This document shows positions 54,109 through 64,000 of a stretch of DNA of 64,000 nucleotides, in pieces. The notes below the pieces were generated by a model, which saw only the letters and a list, made by a program, of their open reading frames with translations, was not told where the DNA came from and made no database searches. Source of the DNA: Marvania coccoides (taxonomy: Eukaryota; Chlorophyta; Trebouxiophyceae; Chlorellales; Chlorellaceae); the NCBI GenBank assembly GCA_963854735.1, contig OY978104.1, positions 1,240,001-1,304,000 of the forward strand, written 5' to 3'. Position numbers and translations under genes: made by a program. Within the stretch, counting starts at the first letter, position 1; every line of letters begins with the position of its first letter.

Positions 54109-54283
54109 CTACTATAATATCTGAGATTACAGCTTCTAATACTTTTATTTAATTGATTATCTGTTTGGTTTGTACTCTTCATTATTACCTGCAAATTTTC
54201 CCCCATTCATCTTACTTCTGCTTTGCGAGAATATCATAGTCCAGGCCGCCGGCAGCAATCTATCATCCAGGCCACTTAATATC
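54109..54283. other. Short spacer with direct repeat leading into Helitron remnant
   Basis: The string AGTCCAGGCCGCCGGCA occurs at 54238-54254 and again at 54287-54303, each preceded by ATATCAT(G). The two copies bracket a ~33-bp segment. Confidence 0.6.
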
Positions 54284-54535
54284 ATGAGTCCAGGCCGCCG
54301 GCAATTCCCAGTGCGCTGCGCCTTCGCCATGTCCGTCAATAAGTCCCAGGGACAGACGTTAGAGCGCGTTGGTATCTATTTGCCCAAGCCAGTCTTCTCC
54401 CACGGCCAGCTTTACGTGGCGCTCTCCCGCTGTGGTTCTGCCGACGGTGTCTTCATCCTGGTGCCTGGATGGGACGCTGCTGCTAACGACGGCCTGTATA
54501 CAAGAAATGTGGCATACAAAGAAGTGTTGATATAG
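54284..54535 (+). mobile_element. Helitron/PIF1-type helicase C-terminal remnant
   Basis: About 80 residues match the end of the Rep-Hel protein of Helitrons: RRQFPVRCAFAMSVNKSQGQ (helicase motif V region), then TLERVGIYLPKPVFSHGQLY and VALSR (motif VI), then stop. Everything upstream (Rep domain and helicase motifs I-IV) is missing. The surviving part has no frameshift, so loss was by truncation, recently, or the piece was captured. Cellular PIF1 helicases end similarly, but the YLPxPVFSHGQLYVALSR wording is the Helitron form. Confidence 0.75.
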
Positions 54536-55482
54536 TAAATGAATATGCACGAAGTTCTGAGGTGTATAAGCTGCATCTTCTATTTTTAACTTTATTTTTT
54601 TTTACTATTGTTCTCACCTGTAAATGCGCATTGACCACTCAATCACTATTTCTTTGCCCCAAGAGATTCATTCCCTCGGTGTTCCGTGCTTCCGCACACT
54701 AACCGCAGCGGAGCGCGGGTTTTTCTACTATAGTAACTCAACAGAAATAAGATTTAAAGAGACCTGCCTGCAGTCTCGCAGCGGCCCGCTGCTCTGCAAG
54801 GGTGCCAGAGTCGCTAGGGTCCATTTACGGAATTGTTCTAGAATAAAAGTGAATAAACTTACACTGCGCAGTGCATGCACGTCGAAAAAAAGTTATCTTG
54901 AATGAATACGCACAAAAATGAGTTCTTAAATATCGCATTTCAGCGGCGATTTTCCTCTTCAGAACATCCAGAGGAACCAACCAACAATGTCTAAACACTC
55001 ACACTGATTTAATGTGGCCTATCCAGAAACTTGGGTTTTCATGTTTAATTCAATCAAAGTCAAACGAACCCGCGATATGTTTCGTGTTTATGACCCTCTT
55101 TCAGCTTATATGGATGATGTCTTCCTAACCTCCAAATGAATTTAAAACTGATGCATTGTCCAGAAATTTCGATATAGACTCCGCGAGATTTCGCGGGGTA
55201 CTCGCCCAGCGTGTGCAATGTTTTTGTTTGTTTGTTAGCCACGCTTTTGCGTTATTCATTTTCAAAAAAAATCATGAATACTTTGCTGGATATCATGCGG
55301 TGTCTGGGTGAACAAAATAATCAACAAAATCGACGCTCAACCGAGGAACACCAAAGACTTCATTTCTGTTCAACCAGTCTTCTTTATAGTCACTAATGCA
55401 TTGCTAATTTATCGTACAGCCGATCTCTTCTAAGAAGACTTGCAAAGGCGATGTCCGAATTTTTAAATCCACAATAGTTATA
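54536..55482. other. Intergenic, no gene supported
   Basis: AT-rich. A few short frames on both strands without motifs. May include the rest of the degraded Helitron. Confidence 0.4.
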
Positions 55483-57736
55483 ATGGCGAAATATAATAAA
55501 ATTTCAACCAAAAAGGTGCGTGTACCCACTAAAGTATCCTTTATAGCATATGAATATGAATGTGAATATGAATAATTGCGTTCGCAGAGAGCTGTGAAGA
55601 TTGTGATCATCGTGGCTGCAAGTTTTGGGTTGGCGATTTTGGCATCGTTTATGGTAAATTCAGTGTCTTGAATGCGCGCCATGTGCATTTAAATTATTCC
55701 TGGTGTATTGACACCGATCTGGTCTCCTGCAGGTGCTTGGGGCATCGTCCCATTACCATGACACAGAGTATTTAACCCCCGCCCCCCACGCTGAGGGCCC
55801 TGCCTCCTCAACATTACCACTATCCCACAGCATTGCCCGCACGCTGGTGGTTTACGTGTATTATGAAAAGGATCCATCCTATGTAGAGAACTTGAGATTT
55901 CTGCTGCGCAATGGCGTTGCATATTCTCCATTGGTAGATTTTGTGTTCGTTGTTAATGGCAACTCTTCGGTTAAATTTCCAGACTATCCCAATTTGCGTG
56001 TGTATCAAAGATCGAATGAATGTTTTGACGTTGGTGGTTGGGCTTTTGGCTTGAAACAAGCAGAAAAAGATGGTTCAAAATATGCATTTTTTATATTCCT
56101 CAACAGCTCCGTACGAGGTCCATTTTCAGTCCGTTATACAGGAAGTACCGACACAGTTTCATGGACAAAATCCTTGACTAATCGTTTGAGACACCGAGTT
56201 AAACTCGTCGGCCCTACGATTAACTGCCCCGATGGTGTAGGAAGGAAAATCCCCCACGTACAGACTATGGCTTGGGCAACAGATTTTGTTGGATTGGGTG
56301 TCATCATTTCCGCTGGAGTATTTAAATGTCACGAGGATAAAAAATCGACATTGTACGCAGAAGGAGATATATCGAAAGCCATTTTGGAATCTGGGTATGA
56401 ACTGGAGGCTCTCCAAGTCAAGTATGCGAATATCCAATGGCGTTACAAGTATATGTCAGATGATGCGTGCAAGGGAGTCTCTTTAGACGTGTTTGCCAAG
56501 GATAATTGGTACGACGGCATGACTATCAACCCCCTAGAAGTCCTATTCTTTAAAACGAATAGAGGTGTCGGAGCGGACATGCTGCGGCTTTATACTGAAT
56601 GGATGGGCAGAAAACCCTCTGCATTACTCGTTTCACACAACCTTAATTTGGAGGGAGCACCTATTTACCTCTACAACCTTGCAAAAATTCTCGTTGCTGA
56701 AGGGTGGAACGTTGAAGTCTGGAGCCCGCAAAACGGGATTTTGTCCGATCGGTTTCAGCAGTTAGGGGTTTCGCAAAGAATATGCGGCGATATTTTTGAA
56801 AGCGTTGAATCGTGTGCCTCTCTTGCCTCGTTGAGGACTTTTGATGTTATAGTCTTGAATACAATTGTTGCAAGCCCACTTTTGGCTCTATTCAAACCGC
56901 ATAACGTGCCTCCAATCATTTGGATCATCCATGAAAGTGACAGGGCTAATTATGAAAATCAATCGAATCTTTCCTTGGGCAAGGCTGCAAACATATTCTC
57001 CGTCCCCCAAACAATAATTTTTGTGAGTAATGCTACTCAGCAAGTTTATGCTGACCGTGTTGGTAGTAACTTCTGCATTATTCATGGCTGGCTCGAGGAG
57101 AAAAGGGTGTATCTACCTTCCGAAACAGAGCGCTTGAAGGTGCGAGAAGTGCTGGGATTCTCCTCCGACGATTTCATTATAGTGGTAATAGGGACAATTT
57201 GCGAAAGGAAACAGCAATTGCAGCTCGTAGAGGCATTTCATCAGTTTCTTGTGAATTCGCCACTTGACAGGAAAAAATCCTTGAAACTAGTAATTGTCGG
57301 CGCTGCCGATCCTCCTGAAATGGAATTGGCCAAGGTGGAAAACTACCTTCGCAAAAAATCCTTAAGTAGCAGCGTACGGATTTTCAACAAAACCGTTGGC
57401 GTTGATCAGTTTCTCTTTGCCGCAAATCTTCTTTGGAGTAACTCGAAATCTGAGTCATTCCCATTAAATGTGCTAGAGGCTATGGGTCTTGGAGTTCCCG
57501 TTGTATCTACAAATGTGTTTGGTGTCGTAGAGATGGTCCCAGAAAATGGCGGTTGGTTATACAAGCCAACTCAAGATCTTTTTCCTGTCCTGTCGGAGAT
57601 ATTGACTGATGTACTGTCGGATGAGCTGAATGCTAAACAAAATGGTTTGAGAGGACAAGCATTTGTGAGGGCGCACTTCTCTGAATCTGTAGCAAGAACA
57701 AAGTGGCTTCGCACATTAAGGGATTATCTTGTTTAG
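55483..57736 (+). CDS. Two-domain glycosyltransferase (N-terminal RgpF-like, C-terminal GT4)
   Basis: Exons 55483-55515, 55588-55653 and 55733-57736 give 700 residues. The long ORF lacks an ATG; two small upstream exons in phase supply MAKYNKISTKK and the membrane anchor RAVKIVIIVAASFGLAILAS, making a type II Golgi-like protein. Residues ~70-270 resemble rhamnan-synthesis/RgpF-type transferase domains (VVYVYYEKDPSYVENLRFLL, ECFDVGGWAFGLKQ, FLNSSVRGPF). The C-terminal half is a GT-B fold of family GT4: ALLVSHNLNLEGAPIYLYNL, FIIVVIGTICERKQQLQLVE and the E-x7-E motif ESFPLNVLEAMGLGVPVVST. Two sugar transfers by one protein are possible. Donors and acceptor are unknown. Confidence 0.82.
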
Positions 57737-58962
57737 TTTTTTTAGTTTCTATTGCGACAAGTTAAATCTGAATTGATCAAATCTCAGTATTTCATATATT
57801 CGTTACTATATTTTTTATTTTTTTCGCATATATATGCTTGCTGTGCTATTTTTTTCTTATTCGCTTTCTACACTGGGCACATGAAAATAAAAAAATAATT
57901 CTTATTCGGTAATTGGAAGCAAACCCGACCGGCGCATTGTAGGCCACAAGGTAGGCAACGTAGTCTTGAGGCAATACCTGCCAAATATTAGGCTCGTGCA
58001 AGTGCAGATTGATTAATCTGCCCTGGTAAATCGCATTCACTGCGGCGCCCTCGATGCCGTGGCACCCAAGTGGAATGGCCCTCTAGGCCAAGACTAAAGT
58101 ACAAATCTTAAAATGTTTGGTCAAATTTGTTGAACAAAGGGTTTATTAACGCGAATTCCGCTGCGAGAGAAAAGGTGGATCATTGAAACGCAAAGGGGAC
58201 AAGAACACAGTTCTCTCTACGACTTTCTCAATAAAAATGTCGCAGTCACCAAGCTGGGAGGGTCATCAAATTGACATCTTTTGTTTCTGCTTTGAAAGAA
58301 AACCCTTCTGGTGTCCGACTCAAAAAGTCGCGCTGTAGTCAACCAGTAGGCAACGTAGCCGCTTTTTTAAATGGGCTCGCCTACAAAAGTGCGGCAAAAA
58401 GAGGTTGGAAATCGGGCTGAAAGACGTGGGGCTGTCGCCTCGCTGTGCCCTGAGTGTGGGCGTTAGACTCGGGGATGTGGTATTAAGTCGAGTGCATTGG
58501 GACGGGGGGAGGGAGACAATAATTATATCAGGCCCGGCCAGGGCAACTATTTAAAACCTCAAGCACACCACCTACAACAAAAGAAAATATTTTAAGATTT
58601 TAAGACCTCTCTACTTTACTTTCGAATAATTCGTTTTCATTAAGCTGATTGAGAGAAAGATTTGGGGGTGCCGGGGATTATTGAGAGGGTGACTGATGTC
58701 AGTCTCTTCTACATATGAAGAGATGCAGGCGCAGAAAGGAGGAGGGCGTTTCTGCTTCCATTGCAATTCATGTTCCCTGGTTTTATGCAATCCGGTTTTG
58801 TGAAGTGGCGGGGCCAGGAGCGCCTCCGGCGATTTCATCAAGTTGATAATCTGTGTTGATTAAAATAATTTGAGTTTCAACAAGTTGCCAGCATGCCTAA
58901 AAGGTCCACGGCAGCTCCAAGACACAAATCGCAAACGTATTCCTATTAAACCCTATAGCGAA
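57737..58962. other. Long spacer, possible decayed coding fragment
   Basis: On the minus strand 57900-58085 reads CHGIEGAAVNAIYQGRLINL and VLPQDYVAYLVAYNAPVGF with a protein-like composition, but there is no start, no extension and no family I know. The remainder, to 58962, shows nothing. Confidence 0.35.
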
Positions 58963-60179
58963 ATGCATTTCACCAGATTTTATCAGAACGCTGTGCCCAG
59001 GAAATTAACCAATCGCCTTCATAAACTTTTATTGTTTGCAATATTTATATTGTTAACGAAGGCTGTTCTATATGTGCACAAAATAAACGACGTGAGTCCG
59101 TTCGACGACAGTGAAATGGTAAAACTTTTCCTACTGGAAATGCTCCTTGCCGTTGAACCCTCAATATCAATAAAGCTTTTGACGCACCGCGTGGTTCCCC
59201 TCTATTTCAGGTTCCTCCGGATAAAATTCAGCAGCAATTGGAATTCCCAAATTTTGTTGAGTTTGGGCTTATTGGGCCAAATATTATGTGTCTGCCGGGA
59301 GGGGAGTGTCGTAAGTTGCGCAAAAAGACAATAGGCAAGTGTAATGATGCTCAGATTGAAAAGAACGTTCGGAATACTAATAAAACGTGCATTATTGTTA
59401 GGATGTACGCCGGACAAATTGCCGGCAATGGCTTCTTCTCACTGAAAAACATGCTTCGGTCTCTTAGAGGTCTGAACTCCAAAAAATGGGAGGCTCTGCT
59501 CGTCAATACCGATTCTTCGGCTGTGCTTGGGTTGCAGGACACGTTGGATGAGTTTAATGATTTACCTCTGCGTACCTTGGACCTTGACTCAACAATGTAT
59601 GATGTAGGAGATGCGGGCTATCGGTCAACAGATGCAGCAATTGCGGAATGTTCAGATGATGCTGCATGGCTTTTAGTAACAAATGGAGATAACGAATACG
59701 ACCCCTCTTTCCTTGACCACTTGGACCACAATTTTGATATTATTGCTTCCGACTTTTACTCACGACATGTCCATTTTTATGAAACAGATGTTGTCGGTGA
59801 GGGGTGCGCGCGATTTTCTCAAAGCACGTGCAAGCGGAATATCGTGAGTTCATACCACACCGATCTTGGCGCAAACGTTCTTTCGTTGAAACGTTGGAGA
59901 TGTGAGAACCTCGGGTTCACACAAATGTATCCTGACAGCTCACAAGACAGTCAAATGATTGAAAATATTATTTATTGGGGGTGGAAAGTCAAGCATGTCT
60001 ATCAATGCTTGTTTTCCCATAATCCCAACCCATTTTCTTGCCACCGCCTTGGAGGTATATGGGATTCTGCACCAGGGGAGTGTGTGCAGTCGGATATTGC
60101 AGATAATCTTGTTTCACTAGGGCATAGGACTCGCCGTGACGAGTTCCATTTCCCTTGTATCGAAATATCACAAACTTGA
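58963..60179 (+). CDS. GT-A-type glycosyltransferase, membrane anchored
   Basis: Exons 58963-59091 and 59211-60179 give 365 residues. Exon 1 (MHFTRFYQNAVPRKLTNRLH) contains the membrane anchor KLLLFAIFILLTKAVLYV and ends at a good donor (GAC|GTGAGT). The junction reads HKINDVPPDKIQQQ. The catalytic domain begins KTCIIVRMYAGQIAGNGFFS, then WEALLVNTDSS and AWLLVTNGDNEYDPSFLDHL. The NGDNEY string is the best candidate for the nucleotide-sugar/metal site of a GT2-like fold. A Cys-containing C-terminal half includes DSQMIENIIYWGWKVKHV. Probably a Golgi sugar transferase of an algal family not described in detail. Confidence 0.65.
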
Positions 60180-61365
60180 CTCTCGTTTTCAGCGCCGTTC
60201 CTTTCGACATTCCGCGGGGGTTTCTAAAGGGACTGATTTAGTTTTAAGGCAGCTTTCTGGTAGATTAAATAATGAAGAATGTATATAATGGTTGGGCCGC
60301 CGTGTAATCAGAAGGCAGGGGCCAAGGCTGTGGCATACGTTGTAAATGCGTCTCAGGATGATGAGACCGCAGCAGTTATTGAGATAGTGACAGCCCAGTT
60401 GGTATCGTTCACGCTCGTGTCCCGGGCACGCCAAAGAACGACGTCCACATCACCATTCACCTTCAGAGCTTGCAGGATACAACAAAAGTAGCCATGAAAA
60501 AGATAATGTTGGGTCGCGTTCAGAGAAACTCGATCTGATAAAGTGAAGACATATTTTTGAACTTTCCAAATGGTGATCATCACCTCCAAACCTTCAAGGC
60601 GGCGGTTGATCTGAAGAACTGTGCTTCTCTGCTTTTAACGGCATTGCTCAGAAGCTGAAAACTTCAAATCTATTTTAGTCTTCAAACGTAGCTTCTACCA
60701 AAGAAAATGAGCTAAAACCCTCGCAGAAGCCTCTCGTTTTACACCAGGGTCGCTGATACTTCTCTTTCCCACAGGATTTTGAGCTGTGAATTTTTATAAA
60801 TATAAAAGAATGCGATATCATCTTAAACCCCCCACGTTTACGGTCTTTTCGCGTGGTAACTGGAGGAAGCCATGAAACATGCCTCGCAAAAAGGCATCAA
60901 ACCGTCATCAAGTATCCAATCCGCCCTTTTATATATAGCTTGAAAATACACGACATTACGCTTTGCAAAAATATATGAGTGGATCATGGCGTATTCGTAA
61001 CATTTGAACCATCGCCCGCTTGGTCGAGAAAACGCGCGGGTGGTGCCCAACATTTGTTGTTCTCAGGTGTTGTGCGAGGTTGTAATAAATTGCCCTGGCC
61101 GGGCATGGTAGACGCACATATTGTTTCCCTCTTTCAGTTTTTTTTTTCTCCCTGGAAATTGGTCCCCTTTATTTATTTTATGTATAAATAGCAAACTCTT
61201 AATTTTATCTTTGATTCACGGAGTATTGTGGGGGCATACAATTGGGCCCGAAAAATAGCTTGCTATTTTTCTGTTTGTCCACACTTTGTTTGGTGAGACG
61301 ATTTTGCTTGTTCAATCCATTCCTGCGGGTAATCAATATACACATCGTTGACCCCCCCCCCCGAA
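60180..61365. other. Long spacer, no gene supported
   Basis: A minus-strand frame at 60353-60589 (LKVNGDVDVVLWRARDTSVN) looks mildly protein-like but has no family match I can make. A C11 tract (61352-61362) ends four bases before the next start codon. Confidence 0.35.
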
Positions 61366-62427
61366 ATGGCAGTGCAACCGATAAAAAGTTCCACCTTGGT
61401 GGCCATGATTTCAATGATTTGCATTGCATTAGCACCGCTGAGCGTCAATTCTCCTTTTAAAAATGGTCAACATATTATTGGCAGCAACGTTCCCACATTG
61501 TCAACTCGCGGATTATTGTTGTCCAAGGATTTCATTCTTAATTTCATGCATATTCCTAAAGCAGGAGGCTCCACGTTCAACGCCTTTCTGAGAACCGAAT
61601 TGGGTGATAAGACTCCCCGTGGCTGGTGCGCTAATCCAGACTGCTGTACAAGCAGCATAAGCAATGATATATACAATTATGTTTTCAATCGCACAAATAG
61701 AGCCCCATTATGCAGTATTTACCATAAAGAGGAAGGTTACAAATCTCAAGAACTGCTCGAATCCATTTCCCCAGTGCCTGTCCTTGGCATGGTCCTCATT
61801 CGTGAGCCATTCTTGTCGGTTGTTTCGGCTTTGTCCCAAGATCACCATAAGGGAAGAATCCAGGAAGCCAAAAAGAAAATCGAAGCTTTTTCCAGAGGGC
61901 AGTGCTCAAAGTTTAGCAAGTTTAGCAATGCGATTTTAGAATATGCCAATGTTTCTGATATATTTAGTCGACAAGAGTATGACATTTGCATAGGATTCAA
62001 CATCATGAACCGCCAAACCAACTTTTTATTTGGGCACCTGGAATCTATGCCAGCTGCCATCGACACATTAAACACTGTTTTCTTTATTGGCTTGACAGAA
62101 TTTATGCATGCCAGCCAGTGTTTATTGTTATACCAGTTGGGGAAATTTAATGTGTCTCGATGCTCTAGCTGCGATCACCAAGCTTGGCGCATGAATGATG
62201 CGCTGAAAAAACGTAGTAAACTCAAATCCAGGGATATCATATCAAGCCTAAATTTTACCCTCACGTACTTTGAAATTCGAACAATTGAGGAATTGATCCA
62301 TATTGATATTCAGCTTTATGCCCAAGCATCACATATATTTTTCTCGCGCGTAGCTGCTGTAGAAAAGGAATTTGGAGTCTCATTGATATGCAAAAATATA
62401 ACGACCGCACACGTGGCCTCAATTTGA
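61366..62427 (+). CDS. Sulfotransferase D (Sulfotransfer_2-like)
   Basis: An intronless 353-residue protein. Signal anchor near residues 10-28 (LVAMISMICIALAPLSV). P-loop FMHIPKAGGSTFNAFLR (60-76) has the HIPKAGGST form of the carbohydrate sulfotransferase family that includes heparan 2-O/6-O enzymes. A Cys-rich insert (RGWCANPDCC) follows. The 3'-phosphate block is VLIREPFLSVVSAL (143-156). Several N-glycosylation sequons. A relic of the same family lies at 3278-3544. A C11 tract sits immediately 5' of the ATG, an unusual leader. The in-frame TTG upstream is not a start. Confidence 0.8.
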   Translation: MAVQPIKSSTLVAMISMICIALAPLSVNSPFKNGQHIIGSNVPTLSTRGLLLSKDFILNFMHIPKAGGSTFNAFLRTELGDKTPRGWCANPDCCTSSISNDIYNYVFNRTNRAPLCSIYHKEEGYKSQELLESISPVPVLGMVLIREPFLSVVSALSQDHHKGRIQEAKKKIEAFSRGQCSKFSKFSNAILEYANVSDIFSRQEYDICIGFNIMNRQTNFLFGHLESMPAAIDTLNTVFFIGLTEFMHASQCLLLYQLGKFNVSRCSSCDHQAWRMNDALKKRSKLKSRDIISSLNFTLTYFEIRTIEELIHIDIQLYAQASHIFFSRVAAVEKEFGVSLICKNITTAHVASI

Positions 62428-63265
62428 ACTTTCAATGGCTTTTTCAGGGCCATTCTCTACATAGGACTCGGCCCTCTCTCCGAAAGGTTTAGGGGGGTTT
62501 AGGAGTCGAAATTTTGGTCGTTTCCAGCAAACGAACACAGTTTTGAGATCGCGTTGATGCATACATTCCAAATATGCAGCCAGTAAATACTGGTTCATTT
62601 TTTTTATCTCGCCCTATTATAACTGCCAGCTAGGCCATTTTTGGCCGATCCCAGCGAGGCGCGCAAAAAATGGCTCCTCCTGTTGCGAATTATGCATGTA
62701 AATTCAATTATCATGGCTCAAAACATTCTTCAGAACAATATCTATCTATGATGAGGCAGCGGCCGTGTCGCAGCAGCTGCTGTCAATGCACGTCGCACTG
62801 TTCAATCTGCTCGATCAGACTTGGGCAAATTCTAGCTGCACCTTATGTGCGTTAAATGCAGCCTTTGCACATATCGTTCTCCCATATATTGATGCTCACT
62901 TTTATGCCTTGTATGCATTTAGCAATGGTTCTTTCGCACTTCAATCGGCCATCTCGAAATCTGCGTCCCATTTTTTTGTAGTTGTCCGGCTCCGTTGAGT
63001 CCACATACACATCATTTGGCAGCATGGATATCTGAATAAAGCCTCCTTCCGCCGATTTTCGTGCAAAAGTTTGTAAGATCGATCCTTTTGACATGCTCCA
63101 AACCATTCACGCTCCTCATCTCTCGTGAGGAGTGGCTATGGCGCCCCCAATCCAGATGTTTTATATACACATAACTGATTAAGCGGCGCTGCAGCCCCTT
63201 TTCAGTCCGCAGACGATGAGGTGGCTGTTGAGGTTTAAATTTTTGTTGGGTATGCAAAATCTTCA
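62428..63265. other. Spacer before the satellite, no gene supported
   Basis: Moderately AT-rich with short random frames. The minus strand at 62900-63060 (ISMLPNDVYVDSTEPDNYKK) could be a decayed coding scrap. Confidence 0.35.
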
Positions 63266-64000
63266 AGCCGAAGGCGCCGCTCCCTTCGCCCATACGCTTC
63301 AAATGTCCACACGCATTTAATTTTGGTGCCCTTGCATTTAGTCTTTCATGTCAGGGCGAAGCCAATCTCACACATGTGCCCCAATTTAATAAAGTTTTGC
63401 GAGCCGAAGGCACCGCTCCCTTCGCCAATACGTTTCAAATGTCCACACGCATTTAATTTTGGTGCCCTTGCATTTAGCCTCTCAGGTCGGAGTGAAGCCT
63501 GTGAAGCCAATTATACAGGTGCGCCAATTTCATAAAGTTTTGCAAGCCGAAGGCATCGCTCCCTTCGCCCATACGCTTCAAATATCCACACTGCATTTAA
63601 TTTTGGTGCCCTTGCATTTAGCCTCTCAGGTCGGAGTGAAGCCTGTGAAGCCAATTATACAGGTGCGCCAATTTCATAAAGTTTTGCCAGCCGAACGCGC
63701 CGCTCCCTTCGCCCATACGCTTCAAATATCCACACTACATTTAATTTTGGTGCCCTTGCATTTAGTCTTTCATGTCAGGGCGAAGCCAATCTCACACATG
63801 TGCCCCAATTTAATAAAGTTTTGCGAGCCGAAGGCACCGCTCCCTTCGCCAATACGTTTCAAATGTCCACACGCATTTAATTTTGGTGCCCTTGCATTTA
63901 GCCTCTCAGGTCGGAGTGAAGCCTGTGAAGCCAATTATACAGGTGCGCCAATTTCATAAAGTTTTGCAAGCCGAAGGCATCGCTCCCTTCGCCCATACGC
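63266..64000. repeat. Satellite with ~424-bp higher-order repeat of three ~140-bp monomers
   Basis: Monomers start at AGCCG near 63266, 63402, 63545, 63689, 63826 and 63969. There are two types: A (136-137 bp, with TCATGTCAGGGCGAAGCC) and B (143-144 bp, with CTCAGGTCGGAGTGAAGCC). The order is A-B-B-A-B-(B). Each monomer returns after 423-424 bp as a near-identical copy, while neighbours differ clearly. This is the definition of a higher-order repeat. The array continues past the window end. Open frames through it are by-products. Confidence 0.9.

Noticed and set aside
55733..55760. GTG start for the 667-codon glycosyltransferase ORF
   Set aside because: Preceded by a clear TCCTGCAG acceptor; two upstream exons add an ATG and a membrane anchor.
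63459..63959. 166-codon open frame in the satellite
   Set aside because: Follows the repeat units and changes frame where monomer lengths are not multiples of three; no start context or family.
63266..64000. Possible CRISPR array
   Set aside because: Direct repeats without unique spacers, ~140-bp monomers, in a eukaryotic nuclear genome.
1..64000. tRNA, rRNA and snRNA genes
   Set aside because: I saw no cloverleaf or conserved rRNA/snRNA blocks by eye; a covariance-model scan would be needed to exclude them.

Overview
The window is nuclear DNA of a photosynthetic eukaryote, most likely a green alga. Genes are split by short spliceosomal introns. One gene encodes a photosystem I antenna protein, and several others encode organelle proteins with N-terminal presequences. 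Exons in the left two thirds are GC-rich with many CAG-type triplet runs, while spacers and introns are AT-rich. I cannot name the class. About 43 introns can be placed by requiring the reading frame and family motifs to continue, and five of them begin with GC instead of GT.

Layout. 0-9.4 kb: a 574-bp Tourist/Harbinger-like MITE, a fucosyltransferase-like gene, a sulfotransferase relic, an RsmB-type rRNA methyltransferase and a giant multi-module glycosyltransferase-like protein. 10.4-43.9 kb: compact housekeeping genes. These are GatA, a Sec14-like protein with a C-terminal CaaX box, TMEM50, PRP38, a DYRK kinase, a Gln-rich unknown, LHCI, malonyl-CoA synthetase, Rab escort protein, a DCC protein, a small secreted Cys protein, APC13, a SAC3/GANP protein, YgfZ/Iba57, bL21, a RUS protein, Rpn13 and uroporphyrinogen-III methyltransferase. 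Neighbours are mostly convergent or divergent with 60-400 bp between them.

44.5-62.4 kb: base composition becomes AT-richer and content changes to an accessory glycan region. It holds six sulfotransferase genes (two families present as a recent tandem duplication, plus two singletons), three glycosyltransferase-like genes, decayed gene pieces and the tail of a Helitron-type helicase. 63.27-64.0 kb: a satellite whose ~140-bp monomers form a ~424-bp three-monomer higher-order repeat, running off the window end.

The glycan genes at both ends probably build or sulfate surface polysaccharide or glycoprotein in the secretory pathway (inference). Nearly all have an N-terminal membrane anchor typical of Golgi type II enzymes. 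Duplicates and relics show that this set turns over quickly. The central block serves general functions: plastid and mitochondrial translation, splicing, mRNA export, proteasome and APC/C, vesicle prenylation, siroheme and lipid metabolism.
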